A DNA stretch of 64,000 nt from Timema cristinae (lineage: Eukaryota; Arthropoda; Insecta; Phasmatodea; Timematidae): NCBI GenBank assembly GCA_039000515.1, contig JBCFYV010000012.1:90773588-90837587 (forward strand), in the 5' to 3' direction. Made by a program: the position numbers and the translations under genes. Positions 20,661-32,719 of this stretch are shown here, one piece after another. The notes under the pieces were generated by a model. The model made no database searches and was not told where the DNA came from. It saw only the letters and a program-made list of their open reading frames with translations. Position 1 is the first letter of the stretch, and every line of letters starts with the position of its first letter.

Positions 20661-21116
20661 AATTTTTTCTAAAATGCTCTAACAATTTCCTATTTCAAAT
20701 TTATATTTAAAAAAAGTTTTAAATAAGTTTAAAAATAATATATAATTTTTTTTGAGGGAAACTTTTTAAAATTAGTTTACTATAAACAATTTTTTGAAAA
20801 TTCTATTCCTTACTATTATAATAGATTTGTTCAATTTATTTGGTATTTTTATGTAATGAATGCCAAAGTTGATATTTAAATTCCCAATGTACTTTATTAA
20901 TCTTTAAGAAAAAACTATTTACATCTTTGAAGTACTTTAAAATTTCACATATGGAAGAAGGCATGGGAAATCAAGGTGTTCTCTTTGCACTCTTTTGTTT
21001 CTTCTTTTTATTTCTATTTTTCCTTCTTGTACTTCCTCTATACTGTGGCACAGACAATGAATCTGAAGTGGAAGGACCGAAATATATAGACGTTGTATAG
21101 CATACTATATTTTACT

Positions 21117-21584
21117 AAGGGTGGTGCGAGTACTCAAAAATTCAAGTTCGAGTTTAATTTTAATAGCTGTTCAAACTTAATTCTAAGAATTTTACAAAAC
21201 TCGAAAAATTTCAGTAGTCTACTCAGAATTTACAAATTTTTTTTCTTTAAAATTCCGAGTTAAGTTAATTTTATTCAAGTATAAGATATTATTTCATAGC
21301 AAATGGTCTCTCTCAATTTACTTTTTTCTAATTGAAAAAATTGTACGTAAATATATTTGAGAATCCCAATTTTTGTGATAATTTTTTTCGCATAAGATTA
21401 ATTCTTAAAAATCTGTTTGTACTTATGATTTATATATGGATCTGTTATAGAAATTCAACTTGAAATATATCAAATACAAATATTGATTTAATTATAATAC
21501 TTGAACTAAAAAAAACTCAAATGTTTTCATTCAAACTTGAATCGTACTCTACTCAAAGTGAAATATGCCAACTCGCACACCTCT
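21117..21584. repeat. MITE-like element, GTGCGAGT ends
   Basis: The left end AGGGTGGTGCGAGTACTC pairs with the right end, which in reverse is AGAGGTGTGCGAGTTGGC. The interior is AT-rich with CAAGTTCGAGT-type motifs. A partial relative ends at 25687. Non-coding. Confidence 0.5.
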
Positions 21585-21829
21585 ATATTTTACTGTTGTT
21601 TAAGCTATTTTATGTTGTTTGTTGACGTTTTATTTTAAGTACTTACTAGTGACATCACAGTGCTAACGATGTAGTTTTTGTTTCATGATATTTTATTTAT
21701 ATATGTACCATATTAGCGGATTGGGATTAGATCTCACTTTGCTAAGAATCTCTTAAACTTGTGAGATTATAGAAATAATACTTGCTGGTCAAGTGTTGAG
21801 TGTAAATAATTGGTTAGACGTTAATATAT

Positions 21830-22142
21830 AGAGGTGTACCTTGCACAAATACCGTAACATAAAAGTTTTAAGCATAAGGAAAACAAAGCAAACGTTTATC
21901 AAGAACAACAAATTTACAAAAAAAAAAATTGCAATCATCTACTAGATTTATAGCTAGTTTAAAAAAAATTGATAAACTGAAGCAAATTAGTTAAGATTTG
22001 GTCAGATTCAGCTATTATTTTGTCAAAAAGGAAAAAAAGCTGGTTGTATTTAGTAATAAACTAAACTTGAGTATCATTATCTGTATTAGTTGGATCAGTA
22101 TCATAATCTATACAACAATAAAATATGCCATCGGCATACCTC
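21830..22142. repeat. Short inverted-repeat element, AGAGGT ends
   Basis: The left end AGAGGTGTACCTTGCAC and the right end (reverse AGAGGTATGCCGATGGC) share 9 of the first 11 bases. It is about 310 bp and non-coding. The ends resemble those of the element at 21117. Confidence 0.42.
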
Positions 22143-22253
22143 TAATTTAATTTACTTTTTAAAATCAATCCGGTTACCATATTTATCTAATAATGTAGTT
22201 GTTCTCGAATATTTAATGCAAGGAGACATGTGTCAGTTTCACTAGACGAGTTA

Positions 22254-22464
22254 GCCTTTTCGGTAATTGTATGGTCTAAGGCAGTAATATCGTAATAGAC
22301 TGGACCACCCATAATGGGAAGATCAGGTTTTGAATCCTGGCCTCTTGCACTAAGGGTGATTTTTTTCCTAAATTATTTTAAACTCTTCCTCTACATAAAT
22401 GCGGGTACACTTCCTTAAAATTCAACCTTCTTCATCCCTAACATATTAGTGTAATTATAACGCA
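22254..22464 (+). mobile_element. tRNA-derived SINE, family A, tail lost
   Basis: It has the head CCTTTTCGGTAATTGTATGG, the B-box-like GGTTTTGAATCCTGG, and a body with CCTCTACATAAATGCGGG and ACATATTAGTGTAATTA. The shared tail is not clear. Confidence 0.65.
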
Positions 22465-22829
22465 AACAAGAATTGACACTCATTTAAAAAAAAAATCTGT
22501 TCAAGGAAAGGGAGGAATTTAGATACTGATTTAAAAGGAGTTCAGTTCAAAAGACAATTCACATTGAGATAGAGTGAATATTTTTTTCTGGTAATTGAAA
22601 TCAAATTTGTTTATATTTGAGCAGAAATCAAACATAAACTTCTAAATACAGAATTGTATCAAAATATAAAATACAACCAAACCTAATCAACACTTCATAT
22701 TTTTGTTAGAGAATACTAATTTCAAATAATATCTCGGTAACTGAACAACCCTATAAATAGGCCAATTTATGTTTATTTTAACATCACCTGTCCAAGCCAT
22801 CCGAATATTAACATAAATGGTGTAGATAT

Positions 22830-23010
22830 GAGGACGGTAGAATTTAGAGGAACTGTACCCACATTTGTGTGGGGAGAGAGTGGGAGATTAGTTATAGAAA
22901 AACCATACTCAGTAAATCTGACAATGATTCGAACCTCGGTCTCTCTGTCATTGACAATCCGGTTTATTGTGAAACTAACACATTAGACCATCCAATCATC
23001 AATGTGAACA
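22830..23010 (-). mobile_element. tRNA-derived SINE, family A, partial
   Basis: The complement of the body (CACATTTGTGTGGGGAGAG at 22860), a B-box complement near 22930 (GATTCGAACC) and the head complement TTAGACCATCCAATCATC are all visible. Confidence 0.66.
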
Positions 23011-23012
23011 CT

Positions 23013-24754
23013 AAATAACTAAATTAGTGTAAATTGAGGACCAGTGATATTAAGTTTGAATAAATTATTGTAGCTTTGATGCAGAATGTTGTTAATGAAG
23101 TTGTAGATTTGTGTGGTGACAACTAACAAAGGGCATAGCAGTAATGGTAGATGTTTATTTGCTATGAAACTATAATCGATTGAAAGATATTGTCCATTTT
23201 GTTTGATATAACTGAAATTTTAATCAAGTTGATCTGGATCAATATAGGAACAGATTAATGTTTGTTTTTTTGAGCTTGGTTTATATACAAATTAACTTTA
23301 GACAACTTTATTTTGTGTGTTATTTACTAGATACAGTAGTAGGCATTTAGAATATTTAGTTGTGTTCTTTATCATTTGAAATTCTGACTAAACAAATTAA
23401 TTGAATACATAGCTAAGTGATCATTGTTTGTTAGTATTTATTCACTTCTTGATGCATGCATGTTTTGTGTTACATGCCATATATGTATTAACCCTAGAAG
23501 ACTATTGTCATTATATAGTGCTGTATTGCTATCTATATGTAAATCTAACTTAATAACATATACAACCTTTCATGAGACTATTACATGATCTGAGTTTAAT
23601 ATTTAGTCTTTTATTTTGTTTTTTGGTTAGTGTGATTTGTTTTATGTTTCATTTACATCAAAATCAACATACAGAAAAAATAAAATTAAACAAAACAAAC
23701 TACAAAACAAAAAAAGAATTAAGGTATTAAAAGAAACCTATGTAAATACAATAAACATTTGTATATTTAAATGTTTTTTTAATGGCTGGAATTTAAGTTA
23801 TTAGTAAAAAAGAAATTAAAATATTTATATTCAACCTTTTTTTAACAGTCTGGGCACAGTTACTTCAGGTGTTCCCTGCAAATCTAGTAATACTATTAGT
23901 ACGCAAATCTGGCCCCTATTCCAAATAACGAAATGTAACATCCAAGATGCAACCATTAATTACGACAGCTAATTATTAACTGTTGGTTGGAGGCATAGCT
24001 CAAAGGAGGGGAGTAGGAATAATAGAATTGTGTTTCTAATTCTAATTCTAAACTAATTTTTGAAGAGTTAACTATTAGTTATTATTCATTTATAAGGACC
24101 TTTTTCTTTGAAAATATGGTGCTAGTTGTCACATTTTAAGTCCTCTTTTGTTTTATTTCCTTGAGTGTGGTTTGCTTTTATTCAAAGCTGAGCTGTTAAA
24201 TATTTAATATATAATTAAAATTATTTAAAAGCCCAGGGGATCATGACAGATTAACCAAGAATAAGATATAAGATTGTGCACCAATAAACTTATCAAAGTG
24301 TGTTTTTTCTGCATTCTTCGTTTTATAACAGCAAAATTAGGACCTTTTTATTATTTTGTTTGATTTTGAATTATATATTTTTTAATGTTGTTTTATTTAT
24401 TTTTAAATGCAAATAAAACTATTCACTGGCCTCAATTCCACTTTCTTTTAAAAACTAGGATACAGAAAACCACACCTTGATTCAGTTGTATGTAAGCTGA
24501 ATGGTGGCACTTTACAATGATTTGACTATGTTTTAACATTTGGGCTCCTCAAATACTGATTATTTGGATGATTATATAAGTTTTTAGAAATAACTGTTTT
24601 TCTTTCATTACACATGTGAGAATTTATCATTTTTCCTTCTTCCCAAAATACATATTGCACTTTATAAGTAATAATTTATGTCTAAAAAACTTGTTTATGC
24701 ATTTTAACAATTGTATATATTAAAACACATCTCATTTAGCTCAGATATTAATTA
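23013..24754. other. Intergenic, AT-rich, no gene recognised
   Basis: I see no conserved coding sequence and no repeat family I can name. Composition is strongly AT-biased throughout. Confidence 0.45.
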
Positions 24755-24756
24755 TA

Positions 24757-25157
24757 GTGAAACCTTGTTTATACTGCCCTCATTGATTCATATTTCCAAT
24801 TTATCCGGACTGAAATTTTGCAAGAATTATTTTTTTGTACACATTTTTTATGGGATGAATAGTTGGTATATTATATTAAAAAACTCCTTTCAAATATATT
24901 AATTACTATACTGTAGCCGCAGGGAGAGTAGAGTACTGTACTGTATGCTGTCGCTTGATCAGAGCTAAAACTCAAATTTCCCAGCGTACTGATGTGCTCT
25001 GCCAGTGAGGGCAATGACCGGCACCCCCTCCCTTCCCCACTCCTACTTGGCCATTGTCAGTCAATCACTGTTGAACAATTGATGTGGATTATCTGAATTT
25101 TTTTGTAATCAAGACGACACCAGGTCCCAGTTAGGCCGGATGAACAAGGTTCCATTG
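24757..25157. mobile_element. pogo/Tigger-like non-autonomous element
   Basis: The left end GTGAAACCTTGTTTATACTG matches the right end, which in reverse is AATGGAACCTTGTTCATCCG. The subterminal segment GGTCCCAGTTAGGCCGG near 25123 and TATCCGGACTG near 24801 resemble pogo/Tigger ends. A TA lies at 24755-24756, but the right TA is not clear. A GC-richer core at 24915-25060 has no coding frame. Confidence 0.5.
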
Positions 25158-25564
25158 AAAACACTTATGTCTATTTAGACATTTCTGAACAAAGATTCAA
25201 AACACATTGGTCTACTTTAACATTTATAAACCAACAGTTTTTTTATATTGTGTTGCTACTCTTATAAACATTTTAAAATGTTTCATTTTGCTGCAAGTCT
25301 ATTAATTTTCACCTGTTTTTTCACTACTTCTTACTACTTTAAGATTTCTGAACAAAGGATACACATCCATCTACTTTTATATTTTTAAAGTTACTGGTTT
25401 GAAGCCACATGGTCATTTGCAGGCGTGCTTAAGTAAACCTCTAATTTAGAAGTCTTAGATCCACAACTAGATATCTTTCTCTTCATCCACCAATGATGGA
25501 TGTACAAAATATGCCTAACTCAAAGAGGAGAAATAATATCTTAAAAATTTAATAAAATAAATTA

Positions 25565-25687
25565 AACTCGCAATTTGTAGAGGAAAAAAATCAAAAATTC
25601 TGAGTACTCTAATTTTTTTAGGTTTGTAAATATTGTAGAGCTCTAGTAACTACTAAAACTCGAATTTTCTTGTACTCGCACACCCCT
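25565..25687. repeat. Partial MITE-like copy, GTGCGAGT end
   Basis: It ends in ACTCGCACACCCCT, the same end type as the element at 21117-21584, preceded by AAACTCGAATTTTC-type sequence. The other end was not found. Confidence 0.4.
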
Positions 25688-26821
25688 AGCAAATACTCAT
25701 CTTCTGGGTTCAAACATACACTCTTTAAAATACTCATTTGAATCTCAGAGTGAATTAAAACTAAAGAAAGGGGTTATGTGTAAAATTAGAACAGACATGT
25801 GATAAATGATTAAATGTCTTCATTTGTTTCTTGCTTCAAGAATTAAGAGGTAAAATTAAATTTTTCTGCCATCTGATTAATATTGTGATGTATTTTTATA
25901 ATATTACTTTAATACATGGAAGTCTATTTCCAAAAAATAAATTCACATGTGAATACATATGTGGTTGAATCGTGATAGGACAATACAAATATTGCCAAAA
26001 CTACTTTCATGTCATATTATATATAATTTTAGCTGTCACTTTTGACCAATCACATCATTATTGATTCAATAATATGAGTTATTTTGTAAATATTTATAGA
26101 AACACTTCTTTCGTTATTCATTATAAACTTAGCTTCTTATGATTCCACCATACCTACTATTCATATACTTTGGTACACAAAGTTCTCATATAATAATGTG
26201 CATAAAGTAAGAAGAGAGGACATGTTGTCATTAATTATCCATACAGTTAAAAAACCCTCTTAAGGTCCTACCACACCAGCATAGTATCGTACACGTACGG
26301 TATCATACAGGTATCTTATGTTTTTCTCTTGCCATGCTTTGCTATGGAGCTGTGTACATCGACATCTGTCATAGCACCATGGTAGCGCATAGTATCGTTT
26401 ACGTACAGTGCGTGGTTTTCCATTTCACTTTGAAAGTGGAAAGACATGTATGATACTGTCATGGTGGCTGCTGCATACCCCCAATAAATTCCCTCAAACA
26501 CTCCTCTTGCACATCAGTAAGTGTTTTTTTTCAGCCATTGAGGAATCATTTCGACATTTGCCCAAATAATTTCAAGTAGCTGCTAAGGCTGAAATATCTA
26601 ACTTGATCTCTCAGTATGAGTAAAAGTATTAGAATGTGAGTACAGCTATTACCCTGGACATTTTCACTTTTACCCTCAACAGCATGCAACTCCATACATC
26701 CAACGATCAGCTACCCATGATACCACTACCTTATCAAAATGTTTCTTAGTCAATCCAACAATCAATGTATCATCTTGCTTTCCATCAACAACTTTCCATG
26801 CCTATTCAACCGGCTCATAAT

Positions 26822-27383
26822 GTTCCTTAAGAGCCACTGCCTCCTATTGCATTCAAACGTCAGCTCCTAAGCTTCATGCTCATAATGTTCCTCAAGAGCC
26901 ACTGCCTCCTATTGCATTCAACTTCAGCTCCTAAGCTTCCTGCTCATAATATTCAACAGCCACCGCTCCCACTGCATTCAACCTTCAGCCTCCTAAACTT
27001 CCTGCTCTTGATGTTCCTCAACAGCCACCGCCTCCCAATGCATTCAACCTTCGCCTCCTAAGTTCCTGCTCTTGATGTTCCTCAAAAGCATCGCCTCCCA
27101 CTGCATTCAACCTTCAGCCTCCTAAGCTTCTGCTCTTGGTGTTCCTCAAAAGCCATCGCCTCCCACTGCATTCAACCTTCAGCCTCCTAAGCTTCCTGCT
27201 CTTGGTGTTCCTCAAAAGCCATCGCCTCCCACTGCATTCAACCTTCAGCCTCCTAAGCTTCTGCTCTTGGTGTTCCTCAAAAGCCATCGCCTCCCACTGC
27301 ATTAAACCTCCAACCTCCCAAGCTTCTTGCTCTTGATGTTCCTTAACAGCATTGCATTCAACCTTCAAATTCCTAAGCTTTTA
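26822..27383. repeat. Minisatellite, ~65-66 bp unit, about 8-9 copies
   Basis: Repeats of TCCTAAGCTTCCTGCTC...GTTCCTCAAAAGCC...CCCACTGCATTCAACC, with copy starts near 27115, 27180 and 27246 (spacing 65-66 bp). Outer copies are more diverged and central ones nearly identical, as expected from unequal exchange. Some copies differ by one base, so no single frame stays open through the array. Confidence 0.88.
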
Positions 27384-27418
27384 TTCTAATGATGTTCTCA
27401 TAGCAAATGCACCAACCT

Positions 27419-27601
27419 CTAACTGAAGAATACGAAAAACTTTTTATCCTTGTGGATAAAATCCTCAAACTGTGTAAAAAACTCTCCAAACACTTGTCTT
27501 TTCTTATTGATATCATGTCTCCACTTCCTTTTCTCTGGCTCCAGCAACATAGCCGCTACCACAATGTCCTCATCAGAGAAAGAAGACAAGGTATGACTCA
27601 T
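27419..27601 (-). pseudogene. PIF/Harbinger transposase, N-terminal fragment
   Basis: The minus-strand frame from the Met at 27601 encodes 60 residues. It opens with an acidic stretch (SDEDIVVAAMLL, 9-20), then KRKWRHDINKKR (24-35) and FGEFFTQFEDF (38-48) before a stop. This order matches the start of HARBI1/ALP1-like transposases, in which a W-HxINKKR-xxGEFxTLFxDL stretch precedes the DNA-binding and DDE parts. The catalytic region is missing and the frame runs straight towards the minisatellite. The domain order is read from the translation, and the family match is from memory of the family pattern. Confidence 0.75.
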
Positions 27602-27825
27602 TATAATTAACAGAACAATACACTCGTTATTCTCACTGTGCTGCTCTGAGGGTGAAAGAAAACTGTAGGGTGTGGTGGGGGAAATTAATCTCTTGGGGCA
27701 TACGTCATATCTATGATCTCGGTGTGCGTGACCGTCACGGCAATATGAAAACCATACTGCTACCATACCGCTACTGTCCTGGCATCGTATGAATATGATA
27801 CTATGCCTGGGTGCGAGGACCTTTA

Positions 27826-28740
27826 AACTCTGTATAAATGTTTGATTGTTGATATAATGTAATAATGTGTTAAAAACTATCAGGAGAATAAAAAAAGAAA
27901 ACATATAAAGACGTTGGCATCTTGATGAATTGTACATAAATTATTTTTTAAAAAAAGTCCTCTTTTTGCCAGACATTTGGTTACTTTATCTTTGCCTTTA
28001 AATACTATATTCTGTTTCTTTTACTGCAAGATTGTGATGCAATAAAACCGTCCAAAATTATCATGTGAAGTTTTTTGTTTTGTATTCAGATACAATATTA
28101 TTTCACAGTTTACGCTACATGCTAGCCATTCATAATGACCTATGATGGTACTAGTGAAACTAGTTTGGTTGTAGTACTTGGTACTATTAGGCTCTATTTA
28201 TAAAAAAAAAAATATTTACTGTTGTTAAAAAGTGTAAACAATTATGAAAATAATATATATTTAGTTTTACCAATGTAGTATTTATTTTATAAATGGTTTA
28301 CCCACCCAAACTGATAATGTTATATGCTATGTTGTTAGCATAGATAAGGGATGGCTGTTAGGGTAAAGCCCCTTCTACAGACTTTGTATCTGAGGTCGAT
28401 AGTCTATGATCTTGGTCTTTATAAATTATATTCGTATCTACACAATCTCTATCCTTAAATGATGAGGCCATACCAACCAATGAGATGGTTAGAGACTTTA
28501 TCGAAATAAAACTCTTTGAAATAAAATTGTCTACAGCAAGGAGCAACTGCCAAGCAGTCAGCTGATCAATAAATAATCTAAAACATTTTTTTTTAGAAAA
28601 TGTCCAGGATATACTTGAAATGTAGGTTAAGTACAATAACAATACGTATATTTACAATACAACTTGAATATCAAACTTATAAAAATAATAATAATTATTA
28701 TTATTATTTTGGGTTATATGCACGTACACTAATATGTAAT
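27826..28740. other. Intergenic, no gene recognised
   Basis: AT-rich DNA. No conserved frame or recognised repeat is seen. Confidence 0.4.
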
Positions 28741-28942
28741 GGTTTGGGTGATTGTGAAATAAAATGGAGGACCCACAGTTTAACGATTAATCCAAACCAC
28801 GGTAGAGGCCTGACATTCCACACATTCATAAGGTTTTGATTAATGCATGTCTTGTCAGAGGTGAAAAAGGAAGGGTTTGGTAATCAAATCTGTGCTTTGG
28901 TACCGAGGACTGAACCTGGACCTCCAGCACAGAAGTCTGACT
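28741..28942 (-). mobile_element. tRNA-derived SINE, family B, partial
   Basis: It is the complement of the family B body: GGTTTGGGTGATTGTGA, CCACGGTAGAGGCCTG, CTTGTCAGAGGTGAAAAAGG, then the B-box complement GGACTGAACC and CACAGAAGTCTGAC. Head start and tail are missing. Confidence 0.72.
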
Positions 28943-29055
28943 TGAGTTTTCGTAAATATTTAAGGGTAGGGAAACATCTAAAGCTTTGTCCCCCCCTGGC
29001 AACACTCTGTAGAGTCAACATCACCAAGGACTTGCACCTGGGGTAACATGGATAA

Positions 29056-29268
29056 TGGCGTCGGTTCGTCTTGTCTGGTTTGCGAATCACATGCAACTCT
29101 TGGGAGTTTAAATCCTGACTGGGCGCACTAGTTTTTCCTTAATAATTTCCCAAAACACTCTCCACACAAATGTGTGCATATTTCTTCTAAATTTATACCT
29201 CTCTCATTCCTACCATGTTATTGTAATTATTGGATTAGTCTGGATGAGTAGTAAGAAGCAGAGTAAAT
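29056..29268 (+). mobile_element. tRNA-derived SINE, family A
   Basis: It has the head GCGTCGGTTCGTCTTGTCTG, a B-box-like AGTTTAAATCCTGACTGGG, a body with CACTCTCCACACAAATGTG, and a degraded tail with TGGATGAGTAGTAAGAAGC. Confidence 0.62.
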
Positions 29269-30126
29269 TATAAAATCTCTGGAAAGAAAACTCCATTTAA
29301 GGGGAACTCCCACAAAATATCTAAAATATTGTACTATAACCCCCCTTAAAATCTGATGGTAGTTATTATTTTTAATAGGTTTGTAAATTTTTCTCCTATT
29401 AAAATAAAGGTTGTTTGTTACAACAAAAGTTATTTTGTTTCTGTAAATCCAACCATTAAAAAGATATAAAATATTGAACTTCAACGTTTTAAAATAATTT
29501 TATGATTTTTCTTCCATGATTACGCCCAAATAACTTTTCAAAAATTGTATGTCTTTGTTTTCAAAAAGATTATCTCTTTGACTATTTCCTGAATAATTTA
29601 GTTTTTTTTTTTTAAATATTTGAATATGTATTTTAATTAATTAATTTGAACAAGGGTCGTATTTTAAAAAACTATATTTATTAATTAAAAATAAACTTAA
29701 GAAAATATGTAAACCATTATTATTTCACCCCCTGCATAATTGAATACCTTTTCACCTGAACAGTTTTCTGAACCAGCACATCAAGTGTTGTATTTTTTAA
29801 AAGAGAATATCATTGTTTTTTAATATGAGTCTACCAACCGGTTGCTGTGTGTGTCTCGTGAAGCCATTTCCTCCACCGCTCAACGACCCGCTAGCTCCCC
29901 TCACAGTTCCATGAGGGTGTGTTGCAACTGATGCCCCAAACTGGTTTTCAAATAGACATTCTTCAGTGAGAATAGTTTTAGTGTTTTTTGTTTGTTTTTT
30001 TACTATAAAAATGCAATACATTTTAAGTAATATTATTTTATTTATTTAGTCCATGTGTAATTTTTTTGGTGTGTTGATATAATTTGTGATAGTTTCAAAC
30101 AAATTTATCAAGTTTCCCTAAGTAAA
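29269..30126. other. Intergenic, no gene recognised
   Basis: AT-rich, with one GC-richer unassigned stretch at about 29835-29945. No gene is supported. Confidence 0.4.
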
Positions 30127-30338
30127 CTAGTTTGAGACTTCTCTGCTATGGGTTCGGGATTCAATCCTTCACCTCTGACAATACGTGTATTAATCACAAC
30201 TTGTGAATGTGTGGAGTGCCAGGCCTCCACAGTGGTTCGGATCCCACGTTAAACTGTAGGTCCTCCATTTGATTTCACAATCACCCTACCATTGCACCTT
30301 AGTGTAAGTAGGTATAACCGAACGGGTAGTAAGACGCG
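30127..30338 (+). mobile_element. tRNA-derived SINE, family B, 5' truncated
   Basis: It starts within the head (AGACTTCTCTGCTATGGG) and carries CAGGCCTCCACAGTGGTTCG, TTAAACTGTAGGTCC and the shared tail CCGAACGGGTAGTAAGACGC. A TAA tract follows. Confidence 0.76.
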
Positions 30339-30339
30339 C

Positions 30340-30386
<47 letters not shown>

Positions 30387-30555
30387 TAATATATAATATA
30401 ATAATAATAATAATGATGATAATGATGGTTGTGATGATGATGATGATAATGATAATTGATGATGATTGATGATGATGATGATGACTTATACAATAACAAT
30501 AACAATATAATAATAATTAATAATAATTATAATTAATAATAATAATAATAAATTA
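30339..30555. repeat. Compound microsatellite: TAA then GAT repeats
   Basis: TAA/TAATA repeats (30339-30413) change into GATGAT-type repeats (about 30414-30483) and back into AAT-rich repeats. The tract begins at a SINE tail, so it probably grew from it. Confidence 0.85.
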
Positions 30556-30946
30556 TAATATTAATAAGATTAAAACCGTGCCCATGGGGAACAAAAAACC
30601 ACCACCCTATAAAGTACAAAACTCAAACAAATAAATTGAAATAGCTATTCCTCGGTAAGTGTTAGAATTTAAATTGTATCTATATTGAATATGAAACAGG
30701 TATTTAGATTAGCTAACAATTTATACATCTTCACTCCTAATAGTTTAATAATAGTAATAATAAACACATACTTTCTCATTAAAACCTTTCATAAAATTAT
30801 TAATAGTTTATTTAATGCAACGTAGGAACTAAAACTATTAGTTCGTAAGAAAATGTTTTCATAAATCACAACACTAATAAATATTTTAAAGAGATATTTT
30901 ATCGAACAATTATTCAATATATCTGAATCGTTGGGTGCGCGAGGTA

Positions 30947-31145
30947 AGTTTCAGGATCATATTTGGTTTGCTCGTAACTGGAAGTTCTGGGTTCAAATTC
31001 CAGCCATGTGGACCGAGGGCTGTTCTTCCCTAAGTGTTTATCCACACTTCCTTCACGCAAATACGGATACGCTTACTTAATATATATTTTCTTTAGCTGT
31101 ATTGCGTTATTATATTTAAAATGTGTATAACAGATGGATAGTAGC
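30947..31145 (+). mobile_element. tRNA-derived SINE, family A-like
   Basis: It has a B box GGGTTCAAATTCCAG (near 30989), a body segment CTTCCTTCACGCAAATACGG, and a degraded tail with AACAGATGGATAGTAGC. Confidence 0.52.
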
Positions 31146-31471
31146 AGGGCCGGATTAATGATAATAATTTGTTTGGTATTAAACGTATTAATATGATTAT
31201 TTGAATTTTTATTGCGTGGGTAAGGAACGGGTCCAACTACTAGTTTTATTTTATTTGTTGTATTTAACGTGCGGCTTTCTGAACAAATGATTAATATAAG
31301 CACACGAGAATTTTTATGAGTGAGAACAAAAGGGCCTAACAATTTTTGCCGGAAAGGTATTTTCACAAACCTTACAGGGTAATCTTACATATCACAATCA
31401 ACATGGGACCAATGGCTTTACTTTCCCTCCAAAAGAAGTTATGCTATGAATTGTTATCACTTGAAAGAAAT

Positions 31472-31560
31472 CCTTTGACCCCGGCGAGGTTTAAACCCAC
31501 AAACACCGGGCCTTGAGGCGAGCACTTTACTCCAAGACCAGTGAAGTCGACCAAACTTCT
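31472..31560 (-). mobile_element. tRNA-like SINE head fragment
   Basis: On the minus strand a tRNA-like head reads TCACTGGTCTTGGAGTAAAG, then GTGCTCGCCTC and GTGGGTTTAAACCTCGCCGG with a B-box-like GTTTAAACC. It is only about 90 bp, with no recognised body. Confidence 0.4.
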
Positions 31561-31663
31561 AGCATTATTATGATTGAATGCTAAAGTATGAAGATAGCGC
31601 AACAAACACAAAACCAAATATTGTTCGAGAATAGGAATAAAATCTCAACTAAAATCATTCATG

Positions 31664-31903
31664 GCGGCACTAGTGAGTACGTAAACTAAACGCAAGTCTC
31701 ATTTAGTCTAGCCTACTGGCAACGGGAGATCGGGGTTCAACTCGCAGCCGGTCATTCTCGAAATATTTTTTCTAAATGTTATTATTTTATTTCTATATGC
31801 AAGTACAGGTACATTCACCTATATTTTACCTTCATTACCCCTACCCTATTACGGGAGTAAATTTGTATAGTCCGAACGGTTAGTAAGGCAATGAGCTAAA
31901 AAC
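31664..31903 (+). mobile_element. tRNA-derived SINE, family A
   Basis: It has a tRNA-like head, a B box GGGGTTCAACTCGCAGCCGG, a body with TCTATATGCAAGTACAGG, and the tail GTCCGAACGGTTAGTAAGGC followed by GAGCTAAAAA. Confidence 0.64.
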
Positions 31904-32719
31904 TAAAGTCGAAGAACGTCGAGCAGGACCTTATCTAGGGTGCTGTGCTCATTATAGGAGCCAGGGAAAACCTTACTAAAATGCCAAATAGCTAATTTGT
32001 GCTAACTTTTATGCATTTTTTTAATCTGCATATTGTTTTTTCTCATTAAAAAAACTTTACACGAATCAACAAATTGAGAGCTTTGAGCCTAATATCAACA
32101 CTCCTCTTTGATTAGAAAAGATGTCAAATATATAATGTCAATTAGATATATTGTATTTGTTTATTTCTAAGAGAATTTTAAATTTTATTGGTATAAACTC
32201 ATTAGTAAATAAAAATATTTATGGTTATTTAAAAAAAAGTAAACTAAAGATTAGGGCCAATGTTAAAGGGTGTTAAATTAGTGAAGAACATTTTTTTAAA
32301 TAACGGCTGTTACCATAAGCTACAGAATTTTTTAAAATAGTATATTGACTTAGTGTTAACATTTTATGACTAATTCCCTTTTTAATTTATTGTTTTACAA
32401 ACTTGTGTGCATTTCATGTATTTGAAAGATCAATTTTGTGTTGACAACTACAAATACGGTTTTTGGTTTGACAAATGCTGTGCATTTTTATTAAATTTAT
32501 TTAAAAAAATATTATTTAAGCAATTTTTTTTTGTCACTACATGTACGTCATTGTTCAACGCTCGATTTATTTATCGACCATAACATAATAACTGTCCAGA
32601 TAGCTAGACATTCTTTTGTGACTAAATATTATATTGTTTTATACTGGGGAACGGGGCTAGAGAAGAGACTTATTTCAAATAATGGTTTAGGGTGGAATCA
32701 TCACACTTTTATAATTTAC

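Larger units (their letters stand above)
26263..27822 (-). mobile_element. PIF/Harbinger DNA transposon, internally rearranged
   Basis: The left end AGGTCCTACCACACCAGCAT pairs with the right end, which in reverse is AGGTCCTCGCACCCAGGCAT. Both continue into AGTATC. TTA flanks both sides (26260-26262 and 27823-27825), the 3-bp target duplication expected of PIF/Harbinger. Inside are a transposase N-terminal fragment on the minus strand (27419-27601) and a ~66-bp minisatellite (26822-27383). Most transposase sequence is absent, so it is non-autonomous. Confidence 0.85.

Noticed and set aside
27114..27368. Repeat-protein frames on both strands
   Set aside because: They arise from the 66-bp minisatellite inside the Harbinger element; copies differing by one base break the frame.
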